Assembly (NCBI GenBank): GCA_904066235.2
Contig: CAJFCV020000003.1
Location: 5,084,001-5,148,000 of the forward strand
Length of the DNA stretch: 64,000 bases
Source of the DNA: Bursaphelenchus xylophilus
Lineage: Eukaryota > Nematoda > Chromadorea > Rhabditida > Aphelenchoididae
Direction: 5' to 3'
Positions 48,033 to 60,667 of the stretch are shown here, piece after piece. The first letter of the stretch is position 1. Each line of letters opens with the position of its first letter. The notes under the pieces are model-generated. The model saw only the letters and a program-made list of their open reading frames with translations. It was not told where the DNA came from and ran no database searches. The translations under genes and the position numbers were made by a program.

Positions 48033-51000
48033 ACTGGACGCGCGCACGGGATTCTGAAGCTGGATACTGCCTGGAGCGGATCCCCCGCTCATCCACCAGT
48101 CACCACGACGGCCTCGTTGCCCCGTTCCGGGCCTCAGGCGTCCGGCTCCGAAGGTGTGGCCGCCTTCTTCAATCCCCAGCCCTACTACGCATGGCCTCCC
48201 AACTACGCGAGTTCCTCGGCAGCCATGATGTATCAGCAAGCAGCAGCGGCAGCAGCACTCAGTTGCTGGCCTTCCGACATGACCACCTCCCAAAACGGAG
48301 GACAGAATTCTTCTAATCAGAACTCCTCATCATCAACTTATTGGCCTCTTTCGGCTTCCAACAATCAGTTACCTTCGAGTACCACAGCTTCCAACAATCA
48401 GATGTGCTCGTCCTCAGATTCTACGAATACAGTTATCAATGGATCCAATGAATTAGGCTCAGCTGGGACTTCCAATCAGGTTCAAAATACCTCATCCTCA
48501 ACGGAGGACGGACAGAACACGACAAAGAAGTTATATGAGAATACAACGGCAGCGTCGTTGTTGTATTCCAACCCCAATAACTACATGAAAAGCATGTTGG
48601 GGGCAGCAGCTCAGTGGGCAAATGACGCGGTGACGTGAGTTTCCGGCGCTTCTTTTTTATTAATCAATAAACAGTGACTATTTTATGGAGTTTACATTGC
48701 GCAATCAATTAGGTTTGGTTCTAAGAACTCTGATTTCAGATTCCCTTCTGCTTATTCGGGGTTTTCTCAGTCTTCTTCCGCCCAATTGAATACGGAACGA
48801 AGTCCCCAGATCTCTTCCCATCCAGTGTTTCCCTGGATGAAGATGACCGGTAAGTTCAAGATTTGCATTTCGCTTTGCCGAGAACATACGGATTCCGAGT
48901 TACGGTAGCTTCCTTAATTAAATGCATAGAACGTTGCGGGATGCCGTGCCTTGCCCGCTCGTCTCCCTCCAGCCTGTCATCTCAACCTTTTTTCGCCCAT
49001 GCCTTTTCCCATCCAACCGTGGATTGAATGGCGCTTACTGTAATTTCTCTGGAGGTCAGAATATAATTGTTCAGACTCCGGTTCCATCTCGACTCTACCT
49101 GTCGGCCGGACTTCGAGTCGACTGTCCTTGGCTGTTAATTTATGCGTTTTTGAGTATTCTTCTTTGCCTCCGATCCCATAAAACCGGGCCCAAACCCATT
49201 TAATGCCACCCTCCGATCATACGGGTTGTCGTGTCACCGGGCGTAGTCGGGTCTTCTGGTTGGTTGTCCAATTTGCAGACTTGAATGCGGCCTCAGAAGC
49301 CGTGGAACAATGGTCCGACCTTATGTGTCCCATATGTTTGGCGCAACTTTTCGAAAAGTTATTAATACAACGTTTAAGGCGTCATTTGTAACGGGGGATG
49401 TGTGCTTGGGGATCATTTATAACTCTTGACACTTTCGGGAATCCTCTCGGATCTACAGCTGGGCCTATTTTTGGACGGTGAACCGGTGGGTAATGAGGCT
49501 GGGAAGGGTGAGGTGGATTAAAATGGAGCTGGGATTGTGCCCTGGGGGGAAATAAACTGTCCAAAGTCTTGGGGGATTGCTCGGACCCGCGTTCCGACCC
49601 CAAAAAACCCGGAGAAAAGGCATGGCCTGCAATTGTTGTGCTGATATTTCACAGAGATGAAAGGGCGACGCCGCCTTCGGGTTCGAGCCCACGAATGAAA
49701 TATGGTTATGGCCGAAACGGTGGGGAAAAAGAGCGGCGGCGGCGGTTCAGAAAACAGAGCCCGGCCTGTTCCCCGATTATACGTTTAAAAAACTCGGAAA
49801 CCGGCTGTCTCCTGCGAATTGTATCCCTTTGAATACTATAATATCCGCTATGATATCGCAGGTATGAAACCAGGCGAATCAAAACGCACCAGACAAACAT
49901 ACACAAGGAAACAGACACTCGAATTGGAAAAAGAATTCTATTACAACAAGTACTTGACTCGCAACCGACGACAACAGATCTCAGAGGCATTACAGCTCAG
50001 CGAACGGCAGGTAAGACAAATGCAAATAAAAGTTGGGCAGAGCTAGGTTTAGAGGGCTGCAAAAAATTAATTAGATTTATTTGGAATCTTGATTTGGTTT
50101 AGCTGTTGGCCATCAAAAATTGTGCCAAACGGAAAATGGTTTTTGAAAAATTTGTAGAGGCGATCTATCGCCTGTTACGGTAGAAACTATACTTTATGGG
50201 GAATTTTATTATATATTTTGCCTTAAAGAATTGATTGTAAAGTTTTATGAGGGTCCATTCTGTCTCTCAAAATGTTGTTTTTCAATTTTTTGAACACTGT
50301 GCAATTTTCTTGAAGTTTCAAAACGTTATAGGCTATGTTTGCCGATGATATTACTACTGAAAATAAGAAAATTCTGAGCTAGGCATAGTTGCGACCATAT
50401 ATATATGAGGGGTTCCGGATCAATTCAAAATTTTTTGGCCATGATTCTCAGACACGCGCTTTGGCCATATCGAATTTTTTATCCCAATGTGCAGAGCCCA
50501 AGACAACTTGTTCTGAACAGCGTAGTGGAATGAATTTTCCGCTCCTCGCAAAGTTTTTGCCTATTTTGGGCCTTGTACAGTGCGGAAGAAAACATTGCTA
50601 TAGCCGAAACTCGTGTCTGGGCGCTATGGCCAAAAAAATTTTGAATTCACCCGGAACCCTTCTTATACTATGTTACACCGCATAATAAGATGTCTGAATA
50701 CCCGGATTAGTAATACTTCCTCAATTTGGTATAAAATATTCTCAAAGCAGTAAAAATAAATGGGCAGAGGCCATCACTTAACGGGCCCGAATCGCTACAA
50801 TTTATGATAATGGGGTGATTCTCACTTCTCTAATGGGTTTAGTTGTTGATTAAGGGCCTTCTGTTGGGTATTTTGGCCTATAAATATCACCATTTCTATA
50901 CAAATAATAACTTTTCTGAGGGAATCCGAGGCCATTAACCGCATAACGCGAGGGTATTCTTTGGCCTCATTAGAAGTAATGAGCCCGATTTTGAGGCGAG

Positions 51001-51143
51001 ACAATCACAAATTGTAATTGTTAACTCTCTCGGGGTTTGACTCTCATCATTTTCAGGTGAAGATTTGGTTTCAAAATCGTCGAATGAAATTCAAAAAAGA
51101 GGTCAAAGTGGAAAATGGGGACAGTGGCCCAGAGGACAACTAA
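48033..51143 (+). CDS. mab-5: Hox protein MAB-5 (Antennapedia type); first exon not located
   Basis: Homeodomain transcription factor for posterior body patterning. Exons found: from 48033 at the earliest (or an acceptor at 48137) to 48634, then 48740-48849, 49862-50010 and 51057-51143. The first is Ser/Asn/Gln/Ala-rich ([20 protein letters not shown], an Ala run near 48245). The second ends in the hexapeptide FPWMKM. The third opens with [20 protein letters not shown], and the last encodes [15 protein letters not shown] plus a short acidic tail ending GPEDN. The homeodomain is thus split after Gln of LSERQ, inside helix 3. The ESKRTRQTY lead-in is as in C. elegans MAB-5. No in-frame ATG exists before 48223, so either translation starts there or an upstream exon is missing. 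Introns 2 and 3 are about 1 kb each. Confidence 0.88.
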
Positions 51144-51659
51144 GTTATTCGAATCTCAATGATCCCATCCAAAATGTCGCTCAACCGTCGTAGTTATCAT
51201 CACTGGCTTTAATTCTCTTCTAATCATTCTCATATATCACTGTTTTCATTTCCTTTTCTTCGATTTGTACACATTTTGTATTAAAAAAAGAGCTAAAGAT
51301 TACAATAATGGGTTGCAACAAGGATCGGTTCATGATTTTAATTATTTTATTCGCTCGAATTGGCAATTGTTTTGCGAAGATGTAATTTATTTAATTTATA
51401 GTCAGATTCGACAATTTCATTTTAAATATTTTTGACTTAATTGAACTTGTAGATATAAGAGTGAAGATCGCACCGTTCTTTCAGCAAAAAATTAAAAACG
51501 CTTTCCGCACTTTTTATACATAAAATAAAATTGAAAATTCAGGCAGACATGAGAGAACAGTGCGAAAAGGGAAATTTATAAGGGTTGTTAACTTTCCAGA
51601 ATTTTTCAAAATGGCGTCAAGTTGAAGTCAAATTGCGTCAAATTAGCGTCATTTTCGTA
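51144..51659. other. 3' flank of mab-5, nothing recognised
   Basis: AT-rich; a possible poly(A) signal region lies near 51280. No coding sequence was seen. Confidence 0.4.
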
Positions 51660-51853
51660 CTAGTCCGTTCGTAAAGTCGCTGGAATGTTTTCGGCGACAT
51701 GCACCCTGCGAAACCGGAAGTTCACTTTGCACTGTGCAATTTTTGGCTTTTTGCACAGTGCAATAGGCTTTTTCGGGCTGTCGCCCGCACCCTGAGTTTT
51801 CTTGCACAGTGCATGTCGCCGAAATCATTCCAGCGACTTTACGAACGGACTGA
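51660..51853. mobile_element. ~190-bp MITE
   Basis: AGTCCGTTCGTAAAGTCGCT at the left and its complement at the right, with inner GTTTTCGGCGACATGCA and TGCATGTCGCCGAAA. The core contains TGCACTGTGCA repeats. Confidence 0.75.
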
Positions 51854-51866
51854 TAATTTTGGCTGA

Positions 51867-52298
51867 CAAGGGAAGTACCCCAAGTGCGACGCTCAGATTT
51901 TCTTTAAATTTTGCACACACGTCGGGCATAAACTTCCTGGAAGTTTTACCTCGCGCTTTGCAAGCGCCAACGAGATATGGAACTGTTTTTGTCGCCGAGA
52001 GAGTACGCGAAACGCGGAGAGCGGTCAGAGAGAAAAACGTTTTTTGGCCATAACTTTGGCAGGAATAAATTTTATTTTTTTGTAGAAACATTATTCTCTA
52101 CGGTACAAATAGGTATGAAACTTTTCGTGCCGAAATTCGGCAAAAAGTGTAAATTTTTTGCCGACTTTCGATCTAAAAATCCCGGTTGTTTCTGCAAAGC
52201 GCGAGCTAGGATTCTCGCATTTGTCTTAGAAAAAATTATTCTAAATTTGTGCCAAGTTTCATCAAAATCTGAGCGTCGCACTTGGGGTACTTCCCCTG
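51867..52298. mobile_element. Family A element, short copy 1
   Basis: CAAGGGAAGTACCCC to GGGGTACTTCCCCTG, flanked by TGA (51864-51866 and 52299-52301). At 432 bp it has the same interior blocks as 62807 and the right part of 4695. It lies 14 bp from the MITE at 51660. Confidence 0.9.
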
Positions 52299-52301
52299 TG
52301 A

Positions 52302-55300
52302 ATTCAAAATTTGATATACGAAGCCCTCAAGCACAACTTCCAAATAGACTATGATGAATACCATTAATATTTGTCGTAACTGGTTTAAATGCTTATTTCA
52401 TCGGACGTTTTGACAAGAAGACAATTTAGTTCCTAAAAATTTTAAATTCTTACGATTTTTTAGTTAAAATTTACACGAATTTTCCAAAAATAGTTCAATT
52501 TGACAATCACAATTTGACATGACGAAGTGCTTCGGTAAATGACCAATTCTATTCTGATTTAAATTGTATTGGAGGGGGATGTAGTAAAAGAAGATCGGAT
52601 TGAATCAACAGGTGGCTAGATCTTAAGTCACCCCTATATAGAAAAGATTCCGATAATGGATAGTTAGCTGGTTCTACAAGTCTTGAAACCAAGGTTCAAG
52701 TTGGGGATTTTGGCAATCTTGAGTTCAAGTCCAAGTTTAAGTCTAGCAACGCAACCCAAGTTCAAGTTCGGAAGAATTCATAGGCCAAGTTCCGAATAAA
52801 GGTTGGTAGGCAAAAAGATGTTGAATTGGTAGTGCAAAATAACGGATGTCTGGCCAAGCGCTGCTTACAGTACAAAGAATAGCTGTGAGTTACCCTAGAC
52901 CTGGCTCGACGGCCGGCTCGGCCCGTTTCAAATTTGCTTCTACATATTTGGCCCGGGAGCCATGTCTAGGTTACCCTTCATTTGGGACAGACCGGATGTT
53001 GGCTGCGTAGCCAACGTTGCAAAACTGTTTGACCAGCAATGAGTTGGCATAACAGTCCAATTTTTTAGCAAAAAAGTTGGATCGGCTAGCCAAGCTTTGT
53101 TGTTCTCATAAAAACTTCTTTTATAGTCTCTTTTGACATTACATGATGATCTTACAATTAGTTGATCCACCCAACTCTGAAACACACGTTAGATGCCGTT
53201 TCGTAAAAGCTCCATATACATATTGGGCCCTCTGCAGAGGTTAAACTAAGATCGTTAAACTATCCATGACCAATTGAGGACATGGATAATTGAAGACAAA
53301 TACGATTGGAGCGTTTTCAGAGGATAGGCTAGCCGATTAGGAATTTGGCTAACGAAAAAAGAGTTTCTTTTCTCCAATTTAGCCCAATCGCCGACGTTCC
53401 GTGTTAATGGCAATGCATTTTATGCAATTTGCGTAAGGGTTAAATGATGGTAAAGTTTTGAAATTCATCCAAAACATAGAGACTCCTGCTGGAATCGCAA
53501 TAATAATGCGCAATGAAGCCTTCGTTACGCGAAATCTCGTCCATCGTCACCACCATTGAGTTCGGTAGAACGTATCCCAATTATTTCCTCTTCTCGTCTA
53601 TTTTGTAAGTTCCGTTGACCTGAACGTCAACCTTTACCTTCATTTTTCCATTAGAAAAAACAGGTTTTTTGTCTGGCCGACGCTCCTAATTTTACGCGCC
53701 CTCTCGTAAGAAATATCATCGAATATCTTGAGTGATATTGGAAAGCGCGACCAAGCATTTAAGGTATTGGTACGTGACTAGCTTAGAAAAAGGTTTAAGA
53801 AAATCTGACCGTCCTGCCTGAAAGACTTGCCTTGCCGTGAGAGTAAAGATCCTTCTCAGTTGCTAAATTTCAGAACTAGAGCTATAATTGTAATGAACAG
53901 ATTAGCCAGAAACCGTACGGCCTGTTAACCGGGTTATCTCTTCGGCGTAGAAGGGAACTCTGAGAGAGTTATAGAGTTTTTGTGATTTGTTGTAAAAAGT
54001 TTGACTGCAATTGAGGTTGGCAATTTGTAGAGCGTTTTGCGATGATTACTTCTCAATAAAATTATACAATAAAACATTAACTAATGATGTAGAAGCTGCG
54101 TGTTACCGATCTAGAAATGACGAAGGGAATGCACTGCCGATCAAGGGGATGCTCGAGAAGGCTTGAATTTGATTACGAAGTTGGTCATGTTTAAAAATAC
54201 CCTCAATGTTATCATTGAACTTGTTCGTTATAATTGTGACAGTTGTGACAAACTTTAAATATTGCAGTTCTGTTACTTATGTATTAAGATGGCACTGGAT
54301 TTCTGAAGGATAATTCTTTGTTCTAGAATTCATCTCTAGATAACAAGGGATTAAAGCTCAAAGTGTTTACGCTATTAGCAAAGTTCAAGACAGGGTACTT
54401 AAACATCTAGTCAATTTTTTTGTTATTCCAAATGAAATTCAGTATTCCTTGATTCGAATTATGTGGAAGTTGAATTAATGCGTTTGTAATATTTAGTAAC
54501 TACTTGATGGCCGACCTGCGTCATAGCTTGTATCTCACGGTTCTATTCGCCAGTGCCAATCGAGACCGTCTCCTTTTCTTCTCATCATCTCCTTATATTC
54601 TTTATGATAATAATTCTTTTAATCTGACCTTGTTTTTTATTTCTTTTTGGCGGTTTTAATCAAAGCCTCAGCAATAAGCCGAAAGTCTTTTAATTGCATT
54701 AACCGCCGATTACACCTGACTCTTGACTGACACTTTTTGATCTGACCTTTCGGCCAATTATTCCCGCGCTCTCTTCGCAAATTCAAATATTTTTTTTCAT
54801 TGGCTGACTCCGTCATTGGTTCAAGCATTGGAATGGCCATATAAAACATTTACAACTCAATATTGCAGACTTGATTTCTGCAATAAACTACGGTAAAAAG
54901 TGATGAGTAAGTTGTCAATCAGAATCGCTGACAAATTGCGGATCATCACGTTTTTGGAAGAAATCAAAGTCCATCCAAGTTTTTTTCCACGATGACGTCA
55001 TTCATCAAACCAAAGAACAAGAGTACTGCACTTTGTTGGGAGAATACTCCACTTTCTCGACATCTCCTTTCCTGGACGCCTTAAAACCCAATTTCCGACA
55101 GAGAGCGTCGACGATCTGAAATTTTATTTTTTTTCGAATCCCGGAGAGTGAAAGACGGCCGAAAGGGGGCAGGGGCGGCTGTACCGTCGGCTAATCAATC
55201 ATTCAAAAGTCGGGGTTGGCTCTTCGCATGTTCGAACAAAACATTTCCCCAAAAATCCTCCGAATAACTCCATTTTATTGGAAGGAAAATATAAAAACGG

Positions 55301-55605
55301 ACTATCATAACATGCATGAGTGTGGATTAATATTACCCTGTACGTGGAGAGAGGCGGTCGTTATATACAACAAGGCTGGGCTTATTATTAAATTCTGGGA
55401 CTCCTGCTCTCTTTGCGGCTTTCCAGGCCGCATCATCCATCATCTCGGAAACTCATCGAAAACAGAATATTTAGATAGACACCAAGGTAGAGAGGAATAT
55501 GGTAATGAGGACAAGAGGGCCGCCTCGGGATTGGTATGCAAATTTGAGAGAGATTAGACAACTAATCCTTGACATACCGAAATGACCCTCAACATAATGC
55601 AATTT
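52302..55605. other. Intergenic between mab-5 and ceh-13
   Basis: No gene recognised over 3.3 kb. 52690-52780 has irregular CAAGTTC repeats. 52970-53120 contains GTAGCCAACGTTGCAA and related GGCTAGCCAA words that recur at 61310-61640, marking another degenerate repeat family. Confidence 0.4.
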
Positions 55606-56518
55606 CTATTGAGGACAAGTTTTGGGAGAATCTGATGAACTGAGAGATATGTTGGAGGCCGAATCCGAGCTGTTGGAGACTCCGGAAGATGAGACACTGG
55701 AGGTCGGACGGGTCGTTGAACTCGACGTCGACCAGTTCTGTCGTTGTGATCGGTTTTTGTTCAAGAATTCCTGCTCTTTCTGTCTCTTCTTATCCTTCAT
55801 TCGTCTGTTCTGGAACCAGATCTTGACCTGAGTTTCATTCAACTTTAACATCTGAGCGATCTCCGAGCGTCGGCTCTTGTTCAGGTACTTGTTTGTATGG
55901 AATTCCTTCTCCAATTCCGTTAGCTGGGTGTTTGTGAAGTTGGTGCGATTCGTTCCATTCGTCTCTTCCATCGCCTTCTTCTGTTTAGTGACTGAAAGAG
56001 AGCACTTGGAATGGCATTTGATGATTTACGACCCCGCACCCCTCCCCACTTTCTTTACAATCCCCAAAAACAATTTGCTTAAGATTCTCACCTGGTGTCT
56101 TATGTGCTGCCCGTTTGACCTGCATCCATTTGTAGGGCTGGTGCTGTCCGTGTATTGAGGGGCTTGTCCTAGGGCTGTTATTGCTGTTGTTGTACTCGGA
56201 ATGCTGAGAAACTGAGACCGCCGGACTCGACCAGGAGGCGGTCGAAGGGGTCTGGACTAGATCTCGGTACATAGAAGCCGCCATCAGATTGTCGTTAAGG
56301 ACTTGGGTGTGATCCGGGGCTGGCATTAAAGGCGCAGAGGTATGGGTCGAGAAGGAAACCCCCAGGGCATTCGTGTTACTCACTGACGCCGTCAGGGCCT
56401 GATTCCCCACCAAGGCCGCCCAGGAATGGTCGGGAATGTAGCCGGTCTGCATGGGATGAGGATTGTAGTACATAGCTGGACTTGACGCCGCCATATACGA
56501 CTCAGCACAGTTCATCAA
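55606..56518 (-). CDS. ceh-13: Hox protein CEH-13 (labial type)
   Basis: Anterior-group homeodomain transcription factor. Two exons, 56518-56092 and 55991-55606, give 270 aa with closing phase. The first exon starts [18 protein letters not shown] and ends after the labial-type hexapeptide region PYKWMQVKR (about residue 131). The second opens with [19 protein letters not shown]; its homeodomain is [20 protein letters not shown] through [28 protein letters not shown] and the [11 protein letters not shown] block are labial/CEH-13 signatures. The C-terminus is a long Ser/Thr-rich stretch. The single intron is 100 bp. The gene is transcribed opposite to mab-5 (convergent) and is separated from it by 4.5 kb. 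Confidence 0.92.
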
Positions 56519-59500
56519 CTGTAATGGGCGGAAACGGGTAGTTGCTTTTGTGGGATGCCTAAACGAAAGACTTTACTGTAAGAGAGTTCTCTTCTCGCTT
56601 CTACGCTCCATTTCTCGGAAACCTGAAAAGTGGAAGCGGATGACAAAACACACAGTAAACCGTTTCAAGCTAAGATCTTCACAATTGGTCCCCCCAAGAC
56701 GTCACGCTACTCAAAACCTCGCCTCAGAAGGCGACAATTCCGGCCTCGTAAAACTGATTTATGCCTTTACGACAAATTGTGGTCACCCCATTAAGAGGTC
56801 CGATGGTGGCGAAAACCAGATTTATCTAGTCAATAAATTTCTTTCATGGAGGATATCGGAAGCCTAATTACACCTGCATGAAACACCCGAGTAATTAATT
56901 ACGACCCCCAAAAGTTTGTGGCCACCAGATAAAAAGGAAATTAAAAAGTCGTTAACGGGCGCGGACGATTTATTATAATAAACGAGCTCTGAATGACGGA
57001 CTGCCCGGAGAGGGGAAGGAGTTAATCAGCAGACATTGAGGTAATTAGGGGGCGGAGTCCGGGCCCTCTCCCAGGGACGCACCAGGTGCCAAGGGCCGCA
57101 GTTCGAAGAGAAGGGCGGCCAAATCAAAGGAATTCCGCTAGATGGATCAGAAAGGCCCGAGTCCACCATGCCCGAGGCATGCTAGTTCGAAAAAAGCTGA
57201 GAAAAATGAAATCAGAAGACGCAACTTTCTTCTCGCCTCTCCTTTCTATCTAAAATAAGACGGGATGGAAGGGTGCACTCTCTTCTCCGACCCCTCTCAT
57301 GGCATAAGCGCACATCCCCTGAGGCCGCGCCCTTTCCCAATCCAATCAGCGTGGCGGCCTACCGTATCTCGGAGCTTTGTACGACGCTGTCTGAGGCGAC
57401 CTTCTTCCTCCCCATCTCTTCTCTTCTACCCCGCTTTTTACTTTCTTGGGGTCTGCGCGTCTTATCAGGCCCAAACCCGTCTTTCTTCATCTTCTCTTTC
57501 CATTACTCCCATCTGAAGGAGTCATGTCCAAAAAGAGAAAAACCAGAAAAAAAAATTTATCGCCGACCTCTTGTAAATCAAGAAACAATAGGGCCAAGTG
57601 GCCGAGCGGGATAATGAGGTGCGAAAAGGAGGGAAATAGGTGAGAATGAATTGGATATTGTAAATCTGCCAGACGAAGAGCCGCCGACACAAGAATAACC
57701 CAGATCCGGGATGATGGATGATCATGGACCGGGCCGTCGGTGTTTCTGGCCATAAAAAACCGAAAAGTATTTGGGCGACGCGGCGAGAGAGTAATGCACC
57801 GCCACCGCGCGGTCGGAGAAAAGTAATTTGTCAATGGAGAGAGACGGAGATGGAGATCGTTCAAGGCCTTCAGAAGCGTTGAGCAAAGGAAACATTCCAT
57901 CCGCGCTCTTTCCTTACTCCGGGTGTTCCGTCCGTTTCCTGAAGGCTTGTTTTTGTATTTTGTGGCCGCTCTCCCTTTCCTACAGGTGTGGCGGTGACTT
58001 TTTTGTTGCACGAATGAGCTGATGGCCATGGAATGGGATCATCTTGCCGTTTGTTATGTCATCCTTTCAGGTAAATGTTTTCTTTTTTTCTTTGCATTTA
58101 GGGATTAATCGCCGTAGAGATCCATCCGTTGAGTAACATGATCAATAGATCAATGGTGGATTTTGGTTACGTGATTTTATCAAAAACATTTTTTCTCTCC
58201 CAAAAAACGTCCCCTGATCAAGTTAGCAATCGTCATACTCCACTCTACTTATCCTGGTTATAAAAACCTCTTATCCCGAATTATATTTTAAAATCGCGCT
58301 TTTTTGGAATCTTGGAAAAAGAGAATCAAAATCCGACGCAACTCATGTCCTCTTAGCCTTCTCCCGAGTAATTTTGAATCCCTTGAGATGTGTATATTAC
58401 CGTATATGGCAATGTCAGCCGCACAGTTCAAAGGCCAAGTCAATCCCCAGAGTGAACGGCGATACCATGTAGCGATGATGGATGAGGGCGGCGTTTCGGG
58501 TGCGCAATAGGGCCGAGGGTTGGGTTAGATGCGCAGGGAGCTATCAAGAGTCATGTGTAATGCGGAGAAAAGGCTTGACCTCTTAATGCAATTAGATACA
58601 ATAAGATAACCATTGTCTGATCGACAAGCTTAGATAACGATAGCAATGGGGTCAATGATCTGCGAGATGATTAGCGCATTCAAATTAAAGTTCGTTGCAA
58701 AGTTTGCAAATCAGATTGATTTTACAGCGCAAGGATTTGAAATTCTCTAACAGCTCCTCTGAGGGTGTAGATTAATTCAATTTTACTCTAACAGAAATTT
58801 TGAGCTGACCTTCAAAGAATAAAAGTCACCCCTAAAAATTACATATCTATAGTATTTACAGCCAACGTTAGAGCCAAATCAAAAGCTAACAGAAGAAGAA
58901 CATTTTGCTGACATTACTGCAAATCTACGACCGTATTCTGTTGTTTCCCAAAAAGTTTTCTTTCTCGACCGCCTGACGCTCTTCTCTTTTCTCTTCTCCT
59001 GTCACTCTTGGCCCCGTATTTACAGCCAATAGAGAAAATCCCGGAGTGATGGATAGTAGACTTAAATTCTAACAGATCACTTCTTTGTTCGGGACAGTTG
59101 TTCTGGCCTCGGATGTTGGCCAAACACAACCTTCGGGATGAAAATAAAAGAGGGATACCCGCAACTTTCGGCTGGGGCAAACAAATAAAACCCTGTGGAC
59201 GGGTGTCGCGATCATCGGCCTCGTTTTTGCCGATGTCAAATCTGATTTTATTTCATTTACTTTTTTGATCTCTTATTCTTCTTTTTCAAGCCTTAAAACT
59301 TAGGACAGGGAAGAATATTTCGGAAAAATTTTTTTAATTAGCTAATCTTTATATAATTTAACTTTTTTGATGATGACTTTAATTAACAGAGAATTAGTGA
59401 TCGTTATCAAGTAATTGTTTTCGTTGGATCGTTATCATTGCATGAAAAATAAATAAAAGCTGATAAGAAAAGACATAAATCGATCCTCGAAGATCTCTCC

Positions 59501-59821
59501 CGTCCCCTCCCGAGAGCACATGAGAGGGGGAAACGGCCTCGGGAGAGAAGGGCCATAAATCGCCGTTGCCGCCTCGCCCTCGTATAAAAAGCTATAGCAA
59601 CTTCTTCTCACTCCTCCCTCCCCTTCAGTTGCATTTAGAAGTGTTTTCCCAACATTTCCCGGCATCCGTTTTTGTTTTTATTTTCTCCATTTCCCTTTTG
59701 TTGCCATTCTCTAACTACTTATCAAACGCATCTAAATTAAGATTGGACCAAGGGTACCCCTGTAGAATTGAGCTTATCTCTTCTAATTAATGGTAATAAG
59801 CTCAAATTCGCAGGTATATTC
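56519..59821. promoter_or_regulatory. GC-richer upstream region of ceh-13 and promoter of the next gene
   Basis: Long non-coding stretch between divergent genes. Overlapping open frames on both strands at 57265-58029 arise from the GC-rich composition and are not accepted. A TATA-like TATAAAA lies at 59583-59589, and an acceptor TTCGCAG ends 11 bp before the ATG at 59822. Confidence 0.4.
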
Positions 59822-60330
59822 ATGTCCGATTGTGATCAAACTGAAGGTAAGTTCTTTTGTTCGTTAAGAACAAGAGTTAAAGTAAGTCAACTTGATAATA
59901 AACTTAATATCATCGATGAAGTTTGGAAGTAAGAAAAGCTTTCATTCAATATTCCTGTATGTATACAGATTAACAATTTAATTTACCAATGATTTCCAAA
60001 ATTTTCTGAAAGGTAGCGACCATTTTTGATAAAATAGTTATCACTCGCGTTAAATGTGTGCATAATCGAGCAAACTTGTTATCGGAACTCGCCCACTATG
60101 TAGAAACAGCTAGATCCCTTGACCGAATGGGGTACACACAAAAAGAACGGGACACAATAATAATAAATTGTCATACAAACGCGTTGAGACGCAATCTGAT
60201 TGACTCAAATGAAATCTTCCGTAGTGAAAATTCCAACCTCTTCTTCACTTTTAAATTTCGCTTCAAGGAACGCCAATCGGAGAAAAAGACAATTGGGGAT
60301 GGCACAAATTTAGACAGATTTATTTTTTAA
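59822..60330 (+). CDS. Small two-exon gene, unidentified
   Basis: Exon 1 (59822-59846) encodes MSDCDQTE. Exon 2 (60038-60330) continues in phase from acceptor AAAATAG with VITRVKCVHNRANLLSELAH, YVETARSLDRMGYTQKERDT and IIINCHTNALRRNLIDSNEI, ending FIF and stop: 105 aa. The donor is GTAAGT. A TATA-like box at 59583 and an acceptor just before the ATG support a gene. The product is hydrophilic with likely helices. The last 35 residues look less coding-like, so the 3' end may be spliced differently. I do not recognise the family. Confidence 0.5.
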
Positions 60331-60667
60331 ACATATGCGGGAATTCTATCTTCGGTTTTGCAAAAACGATTTTTGGATCGAAGGATGGCAAAAATGTGAC
60401 ACAATGAATGTTGACATTTTGTCATGATTTGTATTTTGCCGTTCCAAACTTGACTTTGAGGTCGACAACTATTTGGCCAGTTGTGAAAGGGAAAAATTCC
60501 AAATCTGACTGCGAAATATTGGATACAGTAAGCCAAATCTCAAAAAAAGAAGTGCCAAAAATTTTTGTTTTGTTAGTGCATTAAGTGTGTTGAATTTCGG
60601 CCCTATAGGACTAACTTGGTAAAAATGTGCCAAGGAGTTCTCGAGTCTCTCGCAAACCTCGTTTTTA

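Noticed and set aside
49203..49832. Frames on both strands in the large mab-5 intron
   Set aside because: No homology; located between the hexapeptide and homeodomain exons, so intronic.
57265..58029. Overlapping long open frames on both strands upstream of ceh-13
   Set aside because: GC-richer DNA has fewer chance stops; frames on both strands overlap and none resembles a known protein.
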